Positions 21,291 to 32,600 of a stretch of 64,000 nt of DNA are shown piece after piece (the stretch's first letter is position 1; every line of letters starts with the position of its first letter). The stretch is from Echinarachnius parma (Eukaryota > Echinodermata > Echinoidea > Clypeasteroida > Echinarachniidae), in NCBI GenBank assembly GCA_037951105.1, contig JBAMJV010003146.1, forward strand, positions 1 through 64,000, given 5' to 3'. The notes under the pieces were generated by a model. The model ran no database searches and was not told the DNA's origin. It was given only the letters and a program-made list of their open reading frames with translations. Both the position numbers and the translations under genes were made by a program.

Positions 21291-22300
21291 CAGACTCGAA
21301 GGTCACGGACTCGATGACTCGGGCCGAGTCCAGCTTGAGGCCGGTCAATTTTTTTAACCGGCCTAAAATAGTCAAGATCATGACATTGTGATATGATTCC
21401 TATGAAATAAATGGTGAATTGTGAAAGTTTCCTAGAAAAATGCTGGCATTGCCGGCCTCGGCCTCGGCCTCGGACTCGGGGACCCGGCCTCGGATGGTCT
21501 GGACTCAGACTTGGACTCGAAATTCACAAAGGAGGTTTTGAAACTCTTTCTGCGGCAGTGCGCTAGGGGGAGGGGGAAGGGGGTGTCCGTAAAAAAAAAC
21601 TTTGTAGCCGAGCCCGAGTACATTTACAATTTCCAAAATTATCATCCAGTATTCTTCACAACCCATCTCATAATAAAAGTAATAAAACCCCGAAGCACCA
21701 GCAATAAATGCTCCAACATTCGATAATTCATGTTACTTACTCCTTTTACACTAAATCCATTCACAGAAAAGAAGCAAGACTAAGTTTTTTGAAAAATGTC
21801 TAATAAACTTCAGTTCTTAGTACTGCGCTTTATGCAGAGATGCCAACTAGTACGTTTTGGTAGCAATATTATTTTTCTTTTCCCCCCAATTCTATAGTAA
21901 TGGTCAGAAAATAGCAAAAAACTACGTTGAACCCTGATAAACTATTGCAAAAGTTAGGTATTTTGAATATATCACAAAGAAACAACAAACTCATAAAACG
22001 TTGTGTGATCGACTGAACCAACTTTTATATTAACGCAAACATATACAGGGCGTATAATAAAAAGCTTTACACTTTTGAAAAATCTGTCAAAATTACATTT
22101 CAAAATATTTTGAAGATTTGTTCATGTCGATAGATGCCCAATCGTCTCATCTATCAAGTGCCACTAACAAAACAAATTTTCGTTCACGCTTGGGGGAACA
22201 CTGACTGTTTTTGTCCAGAGTGTGAAAAATGATTTGCGCTAAATTGAAAGAAGAGGGAAAATTAAACCATTAAAACAAATTGCTCCTTTGCATAAATTTA
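21290..22300. other. Unassigned, with repeat remnants
   Basis: A GGCCTCGGCCTCGG stretch near 21450 and a GGTTTTGAAACTCTTTCTGCGGC stretch near 21535 (also at 25200) are repeats. The region near 21835-22020 resembles 23700-23990 and 30710-30800. No gene is supported. Confidence 0.4.
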
Positions 22301-22309
22301 GGATTATGT

Positions 22310-22830
22310 TATGATCATAGGCGTACCCAGGGTCACCCCCCCCCCATTTCAAATTTTAACTGTTCTCGAGACAAAATGTCAATGGTCTCGACCGTCATTT
22401 TCGATGGCCTTGAAAAGTGTGAAAAACTGTGGTCCCGGCCTCGAAAATGTCAAATTTTCCACAAACACCACCACCCCCCCCCCCACCCCCCCCCCCCCCC
22501 CCCCCCCGCTTACAGGATTCTCAACCACTTGGTCTTGTGGTCGGACCTGGCCTCGGTCTCGAAAATGCCAAAAAATTTGCGGTCTCGCCTGCAAACATTT
22601 TCTACGACTACCACCGGTCCCCCCCCTGCTTACCGGATTCTCAACCACTGGGTCTTGGTCTTGGTCTCGAAAATTGTGCACCGGACCTGGTCTTGGTCTT
22701 GAAAATTTTGCAGGTACTTCATCTCAGCTTTGAACATTTTCTGCGACTCCACCACCCCCCCCCCCCCCCCCTCCCGCTGACAGAATTTTTTTCTGAACCC
22801 CCCCCCCCCCCCTTGAAAAATCCTGGGTAC
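22310..22830. repeat. Tandem degenerate repeat with poly-C tracts
   Basis: Units carry GGTCTTGGTCTCGAAAAT..-type phrases, AACCACT..GTCTTG and long C runs (about 22476-22507, 22752-22772, 22798-22812). A similar block is at 63570-63880. Long open frames here come from the repeat composition and are not treated as genes. Confidence 0.7.
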
Positions 22831-22888
22831 GCCACTGGTACCCACTGGCTATGCTAATCTAGGAATAATCTGGCAAAGAGCAATTTAT

Positions 22889-23566
22889 TTAAATGGTAGT
22901 ACTTATTCGGACTGCTGGTTTAATTGTCCCTCTTCTTAATAAATCCAACATAATTAGCAAATTTGGAATGCTCTTCCAGCTGAACTTTAGTTCAGGATCT
23001 TTAAAGATATTTGTGGATGCATTTCCGGGACTGATTTTTTGTTTAATGGCCTGAATATGACTAGATGTTGTGAGCACCCATTCCTTCCTTCCATCCCTTG
23101 GTAGACCAATTTTTTGGGCCTGTTTTCTTGTCAACCTATGTCCTTGGCCCGTCCGAATTTCCTTCTCCATTTCCCTGAAGTTTTTTGTATCTGTGGCATC
23201 ACACGGTACTTGGAAAACAACACCTTTGTTTATTATTTGGTCACCAAATTTATCTTCAATCTTTTTCAGAAGTTCGTTAACCCGATCTGGCTTCTGGGTA
23301 CCGGTATAACCGATCTTCATGAGTTGCCATTGTTTTCCATCGCAATCTATATGAAGTGTGGGATCATTCAAAATGAGAGAAATGCCATAGATGCAGGGAC
23401 GATTCTCTTCACGTCTGATGAACGTGCCCTTATTTGCGGGAGAGTCTTCCACGGTCATGTCATTAAAGCTCTTTATAAGTGAATTAATGTTGTCTCCCTC
23501 ATGAAGATATTTTAAGAAGTCTCTGTTTTCCGAGAGCTCTTCCCACTTCCTAGTTGATGAAGCCAT
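22889..23566 (-). CDS. GIY-YIG-like protein, copy C
   Basis: A 225-residue intronless frame from the ATG at 23564-23566 (MASST). It has IYGIS (59-63), KIGYT (84-88), DRV (94-96), EMEKEIR (132-138), EWVL (162-165) and a conserved NASTNIF (182-188). All motif positions expected of the first domain are kept, including both Tyr-bearing motifs, Arg and Glu. Homology to the other copies ends at about residue 195, and the last 30 residues are unrelated to B or D, so the copy is truncated after one domain. It lies next to the relic at 20.9 kb and shares the upstream leader with A and B. Function is inferred only from the domain. Confidence 0.75.
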   Translation of the reverse strand: MASSTRKWEELSENRDFLKYLHEGDNINSLIKSFNDMTVEDSPANKGTFIRREENRPCIYGISLILNDPTLHIDCDGKQWQLMKIGYTGTQKPDRVNELLKKIEDKFGDQIINKGVVFQVPCDATDTKNFREMEKEIRTGQGHRLTRKQAQKIGLPRDGRKEWVLTTSSHIQAIKQKISPGNASTNIFKDPELKFSWKSIPNLLIMLDLLRRGTIKPAVRISTTI

Positions 23567-24430
23567 GGTGTAGGTTTGGAGTATGCAATAAATCACAGAT
23601 TGACTGGATGGGTGACTTCTATGTCTTGATGAAATCTGTATTTAACAAGAAATGGATAATTAAGTAATTTATAACTAAGAAATTAAGTGTTTGCTTGAAT
23701 AGGACTTGATACAGAGCTGCCAAGTAGAACAAATTTTCCATATTTAATATAATTTTTTGATGTAGATACGGAAGTACGAATTGTAAAAAATAAATACGGA
23801 AAACAAAAGAAGAACAAACAAAATCTAGATTTTTCTTTTTTTTTAATAATAAAAAAAATAATAATAGTTACGGTCCGAAAAAGGCAGCACAATTTATTCT
23901 CAACCCTGATAAACTATTTCTAAGATACATGATACATATTTGAAATAACAAATAAATAAACACAAACTCATAAAAATGCGTATGCGTTCAACACAACCAA
24001 CTTTTAAGTGAACACGCGCATAAATGTTTATTTTGCTGCGCAAAAATAGCCAGTATGATTTGTTTTTCTCTAGACTCTAGATGTTGGCAGCTCTGCACCA
24101 ATGCATATTTAATGGCATGCTCATTCATTATGTATGTTTTGCTCTAATAAATAACAAAAGAAATTATAAAGTTTCTTAACATATATTTGCAGCGCGGAAA
24201 AATACTGATTTCCTCAGCTAAATACTGATTTTGAGGTGATCTGTTAATAACATGTGCCCTCTATTACTTTAAAATAAGAACATTACAAATAATACAATGC
24301 AATCTTTTAAATATATACATATTATAATTTGGTATAGTGTTCCAACAGTGATTTTCAAGATACATTATTGAACTCTTTTCATAAAATCTAATAATGATTG
24401 GTCATTGAAGCATTTTTTTAATTATCAAAT
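23567..24430. other. Upstream region of gene C and repeats
   Basis: The first 90 bp match the leaders of A, B and D. From 23690 to 24240 there is a dispersed repeat (AATACGGAAAACAAA, CAACCCTGATAAACTATT) also seen near 21850 and 30740. No gene is seen. Confidence 0.45.
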
Positions 24431-25250
24431 TAATGCTTTTTTCATACAAATTGTTGAAAACATGACAATCAAGATGAAAGTGATATCAGTTCTATTATTA
24501 GTGATACCCAGAGGAAATATATGACTAGGGCCCCGTTGCAGAAAGAGATAAAATCGATCGTAAGTTGCAATTAAGCGTAAGTCATATCACGTGTTCTAGA
24601 TGCGCAAATCTGATTGGTTGAAACACGTACATTTTCTGACTTACGATCAATCGTAACTTACGATCGATTTTATCTCTTTCTGCAACGGGGCCCAGAACAG
24701 ACAGGAATTATACACAATAGCGAAAATGCCAGTTTTGGCTCCCGTTCAATTACAACAGTGCAATTAATTAGAGACATCAGAAACATGAATTTAAATCAAA
24801 GCTGATAAAATCCAAAATGTATGCGCACAATAAAATATTGACCATAAACATGTCTTGCTTCCTATTCACATCTGGATCAGTATCAGTAGATAAACACTCA
24901 ATTCTTATATGAAAGAACATTAATTTTGAAAGAAAAATTCAGTCTTGCCGGTTATCAATCTGCTATTCAATTATTGTGCTTGAACCGCAAGATGCGATGC
25001 AAATATCAGAAGTTGTCCGGAATTCTCGCCGCATACAAACAGAATGATTGTGCATTGTTGCTATGGTTAGGGTTGTTATGGTTGTCATGGCCCATACCAT
25101 GCAGAAAGGGTGGAAGGGAAATAAGTCCAAAGTGCACTTGGCAACTATCGGAGCGTGACCAGAAAGTCAAAGACATGGTCCTGAATCACACAAAGGAGGT
25201 TTTTAAACTATTTCTGCGGCGGCGCGCTAGTTTTGTTTGAAAATCAATTT
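24430..25250. repeat. R1 repeat block, truncated copy 3
   Basis: Collinear with 7180-7680 and 15830-16380, then it stops. R1 resumes only at 49828, at a later internal point, on the far side of the SSUH2 segment. The 17-codon short ORF is deleted here. Confidence 0.65.
24538..24693. mobile_element. Palindromic MITE GGGCCCCGTTGCAG, copy 3
   Basis: It is inserted in R1 at a place that is uninterrupted in the other copies (7215, 58280). It therefore inserted after R1 was duplicated, unlike the other four copies, which share one flank. Confidence 0.88.
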
Positions 25251-26558
25251 CAAAAGTTTGATTAAGAGATGTCACAATGCATATTATTTTCTGGAATAGT
25301 CATTCAACTATCCTGATTGTACTGAGAATGCTCAGTTCAATGCAGGTGGGTATACTACATTGTAACAGTCTGTTGCAATTTAAAGACAAATTAATAAATA
25401 AAACTATTTAAAGAAGACAAGAAGGATCATCTGATGTGATCAAGACAGATTGATCTGATAAATATCTGGGCACTGTAACATAAAGGTTCACAATTAATCA
25501 TAAGATTTCTAGTCCTTAAATTCCATATTCTATGTGTGTAATAAGTACCAACGACTGTATGTAAACTAACAAAATAAAAAGCGGTGTGTGCCAGCTACGC
25601 ACAGCGCCTTCTTAGGTTTTTGTGTAAATGTGACCGAGTTGCGCTGCACTGAAGCCGAGCGCTTTCAAAGGTTCTAAATGAATTTGTTAGTGCTGTACTG
25701 GCCGGTAGCTGAACCAGTAACGGATCACTCATCTAAATTGATGCCATCATAAATATGTTTATGACTTTCTACAAAATAGTATTTGCCATCATTGGAAGAG
25801 GAATGTGCATCTTATATCAACATTATCGTCTCCCTTTTAAACGTGATAAATGTCACTTATATGATAATAATATTAGGCATTTAGCTACGCTATTCATAGT
25901 AAACTATATCACAGCGCTTACAATATTATTACCCCGGTCAACGGATACACACTGCAATCAATCCTGCACATTTTCCACTCCCTGGGGAGTATTCCAGCAA
26001 GTCGCCTATTAGGCGCGCACAGTGCTAAGGAAACACGTTCCCATCCTTCCGGGTACCCATTTATACACCTGGGTCGAGAGCAGCAATAGTGGATAAATCA
26101 TTGTATAAAAAGTGAGAAATTAGCCTTACAAATAGTACCATCTGATGATAAAATCTTTGGAACAGATTTCAGATTTTAAAAAATCAGAATTGTTATTTAA
26201 TGTCACAGTCAGTTATTAAACTAACAAAAGAACAACATAACTGCGATTTTATTGATTTTTATTTACTTACAAATATCATCATGTATCTTGTTTTTTAATT
26301 TCAGTGTTTATTACTTGGTTTCCTTTTTACAGTATACTCTCGAGACCTAAACCCAAGTATTATCAGGACCAGGTCTGGTTGGGTTAGCCCATTGAAAACC
26401 TATTGATTTTGTCGTATGTAGACTCCAACTCAAGTATTTTGCGGTCCGGGTCTGTATTGGTAATCATGGTGTGTCGTATGTATTTATAAATCTATTTTTT
26501 TAAAATATGGGTTGCTCATCATTTTCATTTCAGTATTCATTTTGTATTTCTTTTATAG
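25250..26558. other. Intron or 5' flank of SSUH2 with repeats
   Basis: It holds a minus-strand SINE piece (25880-26100), a repeat shared with 42890-43140 (CCAGTAACGGATCAC), and near 26333-26400 a stretch resembling the acceptor and first bases of the exon at 26559 fused to the GGACCAG unit. I looked here for the upstream SSUH2 exon that usually precedes HY(T/I)LETFTE and did not find it. Confidence 0.5.
25880..26100 (-). mobile_element. tRNA-SINE body fragment, minus strand
   Basis: Its complement has ATTTATCCACTATTGCTGC, CAGGTGTATAAATGGG, CTCCCCAGGGAGTGG and GACCGGGGTAATAATATTG in the order of the SINE at 10594-10948. The Pol III box region is missing. Confidence 0.8.
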
Positions 26559-26619
26559 TATACTCTTGAGACGTTTACTGAGAAGCGGACAACCAAGTGG
26601 AAACACGAGCCATACAGTG
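26559..26619 (+). CDS. SSUH2: SSUH2 exon (YTLETFTE)
   Basis: The acceptor TTTTATAG precedes and the donor GTAAGC follows. It encodes [20 protein letters not shown] and the first base of a Gly codon. The exon starts in phase 0, so the missing upstream exon must end on a whole codon. Confidence 0.85.
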
Positions 26620-29600
26620 GTAAGCAAGATACATTTTCATAAAATGGTCCTCTTTAATAAAGGTGCACCTGTTAGTGTCAGATATTGCCCAAAATGACAT
26701 TTGAGACTTCAATCCTATACCAAAATCATTGTAAGATATGTTTGAATAATGTGTGAAAGTTTCATTGAAAAAGAACACTGCTTTCCTGGTTACAAAAATG
26801 AAATTTTGCGCCGGCTTTTACACCTTATTACAATATGACGTGATTGACGTTTATGACATTACGTTTCACACATTATTCAAACATAACGTTTCACACATTA
26901 TTCAAACATATCTTACAATGATTTTGGTATAGGATTTTGGTTAATGTTTATGACCGTTTATGACCGTTAATGCTCTTGAGCTGAATGATTATCAATGATA
27001 GATATTGTCATACTGAAGGGGTATTTGAAAAAATCTAGCCCTATTTCATTCTTCTCTTACCATAAGCCAATCAACACGGTAGAAGAGAAATGTGGAAGCT
27101 CAAATTATTTTTGTGGAGTGAGACACTTTACAGGTGCACCTTTAATAGGATCTAGTAAATTTATAGACATACATGTACAAACACTGTCAGATAACAAATG
27201 GCAAAACTTTGAGATGAAATATCACATGTATGATTGTGCTTGTTTATATGATGGATTGGTAATGCAACAGTTTCGGCAAAAAAATATAAAGATGTGAAAA
27301 CAAAAATATTAACTCCTTGAGTGCCAAGTTCACATTTTTGCTAGTAACAATACACACAAATACCATGGCGCATTCAAATCCCTGGCAATCAAAGTGTTAA
27401 AGGGATCTAGTAACTTTGTTGACATGGGCAAAAAAATGACAAAGTTTGATAAAATGTGTATTTCCATAATCTGATATATCCACTGATGTGTGAAAATGTA
27501 TAGTAAATTAATGTCATGCGAGTAATGAATGAAAATGCACATACAATGTATATAGTGAAATTCACTATCTCATTGCATTGGCTTTCACAGTTAAAATTCT
27601 CTACATAGAAATGTTAAATCCTAACACTTCGATCATACATATCTTTTAAACGAAAAGAAATGTCTAAACCCAAACCTGTTCCATGCTTCTATTTTTAATA
27701 CAAATACAATGAGGTATGTGAGAACCGCTAGCGTTCCAAGTATATTTTTTGGATTTTGCCAATGTTACTACCAGATCCATTTTCTATTTTGTTTTGAACA
27801 GGCCAGCCTATCGATGGACCTCAGAATGGCCACGCCCCCCAGCCGTGGGACATTTACGTCAAAGTTCCAAGCATGTTTCAGAACAGCCAGAGCAAGCTAG
27901 AGGTCCCCCACACTGCTTCTGTGAAGGTAAGAGAGTCTACAGTCAATCCTAAAACAGCAAAGGGCTTGCTTAATTAGTAACCATGAATAAATAGCCCCTC
28001 CCCACTTGATGTTGAGTAACTGCCCCTCCCTCCCTCCCTCCTTCGTTCCAAGCATGTTTCAGATCAGCCAGAGCAAGCTAGAGGTCCCCCACACTGCTTC
28101 TGTGAAGGTATTATTAAAGAGAGTCTACAGTTAATCCTAAAACAGCAAAGGGCTTTACTTAATACTAACCATGAATAAATAGCCCCTCCCCACTTGATGT
28201 TGAGTAACTGCCCCTCCCTCCTTCCCTCCTTCGTTCCAAGCATGTTTCAGAACAGCCAGAGCAAGCTAGAGGTCCCCCACACTGCTTCTGTGAAGGTAAG
28301 ATAGTCAATTCTAAACAGAAAGGGCTTCCGTCATTTCTGAAACAGTTAGGGCTTCCTTCCTCCTTATCGTTGGATATTTACATCAAAGTTTGAAACATGT
28401 TTCAGATCAGTCAGAGTAAGCTAGATGTCCCTCACACGTCTTATGTTGCACTGTAATCGATCTTTTCCTTAATTGTATAATTTTTGTTGTGTTCTTTATG
28501 TTATATTTGTAGGATGTAATATATTTGTTTATTTAATTTAGTATGTAAAGCGCATAGAGAGTCATTTTGTCTATTGTGCGCTATATAAATATATATTATT
28601 ATTATTATTATGATGGGTAAAGGAGTCTACAATTGATCCTTTACCAGAACTGATCTCTCCTCATCCTGAGAAGTAATCATATAAAACAGCCCATCTTTTA
28701 ATTATTGATATTGTATTTCAATAATTCATAATTTTATCATCAATTTAATGACAACATTTTCCACCTGTACAGCCATGCCACGACTGTCACTCCAGCGGAT
28801 TTCGTCGCTGCCATACCTGCATGGGACGTGGAAGGGTGAGTGCTTTGTTCTGCATGTAGATGTGTGCATCTTTATGGTAACACTTGCTCCCAAGTCGAAA
28901 TTCCCATAGAAACCCATAGGACAATCCTATTGGTCTCTATGGGTTTCTATGGGACCCATAGACATTTCCCAGGTCGAAATTCCCATAGAATCAAAACCCA
29001 TAGGAATTCCTTAGAAAACCCATAGAAACCCATGTTCCACCTTCCCTTCTGAAACCCATAGAAACTATTAATAGTCCTATGGGTTTCCTATGGGTTTTGG
29101 TTCTGGGTCATTCCACGGGGTTGGGGCAATTTTTGTGACATACCAGAAGTGAGAAACTGTGTCTCCTATCAACTGTAACAATGTTTGCTCAAATTGAGTT
29201 TTGCATAAAAAGCATAGCCAACTCTCTTCAGAAGTACTCAAGCTTCATGGTGAATCAATATTATGGACACAAAGTTTATGTAATGTTATATGAATATGAT
29301 GTCCATGTAACGGTGGTAAAAAGAGAAATGTGTATTAAGCAATGATTTTGAAGAAAAGCAACTGAAACAGGAACAATTCTGGTAGGGCACTACTATATAA
29401 TATTCATTGCATACAAATCTTCAACAGATGATTTCATCTTCCATGTGTAGTAGAAGATCTCATACCACCGTTACATGGACATCGTCATATTTTTTGCCCC
29501 AACCCTGTGGAATGACCCTTCTATGGGAATTTCAACCTGGGCTGGGATGCTCCCTAGGGAGTGAAGAGAACACATTTTCAAGTGTAAGATTGACTGTGAC

Positions 29601-32600
29601 ATGTGTATCACATGACTGAGGTGATAATTGGTTGTTAAGTTAATATTAAAATGATCGTAGTATGTATAATTGATTATATATTATTTACAATGAAACACGT
29701 ACATAATTATGTATAAGATGGTAGAAATACATGTTTTATGCCATTTTTATTGTATTGTATTTTGATAACTGTTTGAATTAAGAATTTTATGTCAATGCAT
29801 GTTTTACACAAAGAATTTCCAATTTTGGACCAATAAAATGAAATTGAAATTGAAATGTTAACTGCAGGGCCATCATGGAGTTTAGTACAAAGGCACTAAA
29901 GTTGCTTATTTAGGTAATACAAAATTATATTATTTAATGAGACCTATTATTGTTTGTTAACATAATCTGGGATAAGGAAGGACATAAGTGCTGCGGTTGG
30001 GAATCAAACCCACGACCCTCTTAGTGAAAGATGTAGGTTTGAACCAATATAGCACAACACTCCCACTTAGTATATAATTCTGCTCAGCCGCCCCTAGTTG
30101 TGAATTTACTTTTTTAAATTCTTTTTTGTTTGTTTATCCTCTAGACTCGATGTCATCATTGCCACGGACATGGGCGCTGCAATGTCAGTCACTACGACCA
30201 CCATGAGAAAAGGCACGTCAACCGCTATGAGAATTGTAGTCACTGCATGGGCAGAGGCAGACGAAGGTATGTTGGTGGTCTGTAACATTTTTGTTTTTCT
30301 TCATTTTTGATAGAATTATATTAATTATATGAAGAAGTACACTGTACATATTTTATATTATATTCCACATACTAAGAATCTTGCTCTACGATTGGTCAAA
30401 AGTTAATCATGTGATGAAATATAGTTTCGCCCATCATTGATGGGAGAAGAAAAGTTTGTTACACTGTGTACTATCTTGGCTGAAGGTGCGTTGCACTCAC
30501 TACTATCTTTGGTGAAAGTGCGTTGCACTGTGTACTATCTGTTCACGCGCAAGTACGCGTGCGCGCGTTGCGCAACGTTTGCGCACGGCTATGGTTAATA
30601 GACAATGGTATAAGCTAGCGCTGTAGTGAAACGGTTACACGACGGTTAACCGACCGTCATCGGCAAAAACGTTTAGCAGAACGGGTAACCTTTTTTTTTT
30701 TTTTTTTTTTTGTGTCATCCCCATTCTATAGATTCGGTCATAAAATGGCACGTTGAACCCTGCTAATCTATTGCTAAAGTGAAGGTATTTTACATGTATC
30801 ACAAATAAACAAAACAAATAAACAAATGGTAAGAGAATTAATGATATGGAGATTAGACTGGTAGAGCCATTCACGTCGGGGTCACCAGTGTAGAAATAGT
30901 TGTTGTATATGGTCACAGACATCCGAAGGCTTTCATCTTGACAATGGTTTGTAGACTAACGACTAACATGGCACTGCCCTGCCGATTCCAATTGAAAAAA
31001 ACGGACAGATATCGGATATATCCGGTGGGGGGGGGGGGGGGGGGGAGATTTTTTTTTTTCGGTTACCCGTTCGGTTAACCGATTTTTGCCGTTGGTTAAC
31101 CGGTTTTCAAAATAACCGACTTACTACAGCCTTAGTATAAGCATCTGTCTTTTAATCATAAATCTTGTTCATGTGCAAGATTGACAAAATTAAAATAAAG
31201 GACTCAAATTGCTCTATCAATTGCTCAATATTCCAAACTTTAAGACCTTTGTGGAATATAAAGCAAATAATCACCTTTTGGTTTCAGGCGATGGCAAAAT
31301 ATCACTTCCTCGGCGATCTGAATGTATACGCTATCTTTTCTCAGCTTCGCTTCGGAAAAATAGCTACATCCAGATTGCCTCGGAAGTGATAGTTTGGGTA
31401 AATTGCCACTTGGTCTACAACCATTTGGTCCATTCCCATTTGGTCTACTAGAAAATTATGAATCTGGCGGCTTAATTATGATTATGATTATGGATTATGA
31501 TTAGGGTTAGGGTTGTGGATTAATGTTAGGGTTAGGGTAAGGGTTAGGGTTAGGGTTTTGGAGGCATCATGTAGTAGACCAAATGGGAAGTAGACCAACT
31601 GATATTAGACAAAGTGAACATAAACCATAGTTTGTCCCATCTCCTTCACCAACGGTAATTATTTGCTTATTAATTGATCACTGCATCGGCAGGGGCAGGC
31701 TATTAGGTTAGACAGCGTTGTGTTGTAAAAATATGTTTTGATTTTCCCATACAGTCTTAGTGACCACCTGTAAAGATAGCCGACTCTCTATAGAGACCCA
31801 CAATCTTGACTCCCTTGAATGCAGTTATAATAAAAAAAAAAAATAATAATTGACACTTATATAGCGCATTTCCAGTTAGTAACTGTTCAATGCGCTGTAC
31901 AACCTCTCCAATCTACAACAAAAATAAATAAATTTGTAAATTTCTTTTAAATATATCTACTGTGGGGGAGGGGGGGGGGGGGGGGGTTTACATGTTAATG
32001 AACCTGTCTATAAAAGAGACCACCTGCTAGTAGACAAATGTTAGGCAGTGTAATGTTGTGAAATATTTAATCTCAGTTTCCACATGTATTTTTCCCCATA
32101 TTAGTAATCAGTTTTAATCATTTTTTTCTTTATATTTCCCTTTTTCACTTCTTTATTGCAGGTGCTTTACTTGCCATGGTCAGGGTCAGATCGCCTGCAG
32201 TACATGCTCTGGACGGGGTAGTCTCAAGGTGCTTCATTCAGCTCACCATCGACTGGTCAGTATTTCCCTCTTATTACAGCCTCAGTCGTGTTGGGGGGGG
32301 GGGGGGGAGGCTCCCCTATTGTTCTTCTTTTGTTTTTGCTTGTTAAAGCCCGGTCACATTTCACCAGATAGTATAAATGGATGTCTGACGAATATAAAAT
32401 GAGTGAATGAAACAGAAAGTTTCTGGCTTTCATTCCTGCCGTATGAACTCTCAACTTGTATGTCTCAATGTGATTATAATAATGATGGTAAGTAACATGG
32501 GTCCTGGAACACAACTACTCTTCTGCTTTGGTCTTGTATCTACATTATGTTTTAAGGGTTCAAATTCAAATTGTAGTATATTTTCTTCTAAAAGGGGCTT

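Noticed and set aside
22280-22857. Open frames rich in Pro or Gly
   Set aside because: They are caused by poly-C tracts and the degenerate GGTCTTGG repeat.
26333-26400. An additional SSUH2 exon starting at the TTTTTACAG acceptor
   Set aside because: It matches only the first 15 bp or so of the exon at 26559, then runs into a dispersed repeat with no donor in frame.
31501-31556. A real telomere end
   Set aside because: Only about 50 bp, imperfect, and followed by 32 kb of ordinary sequence.
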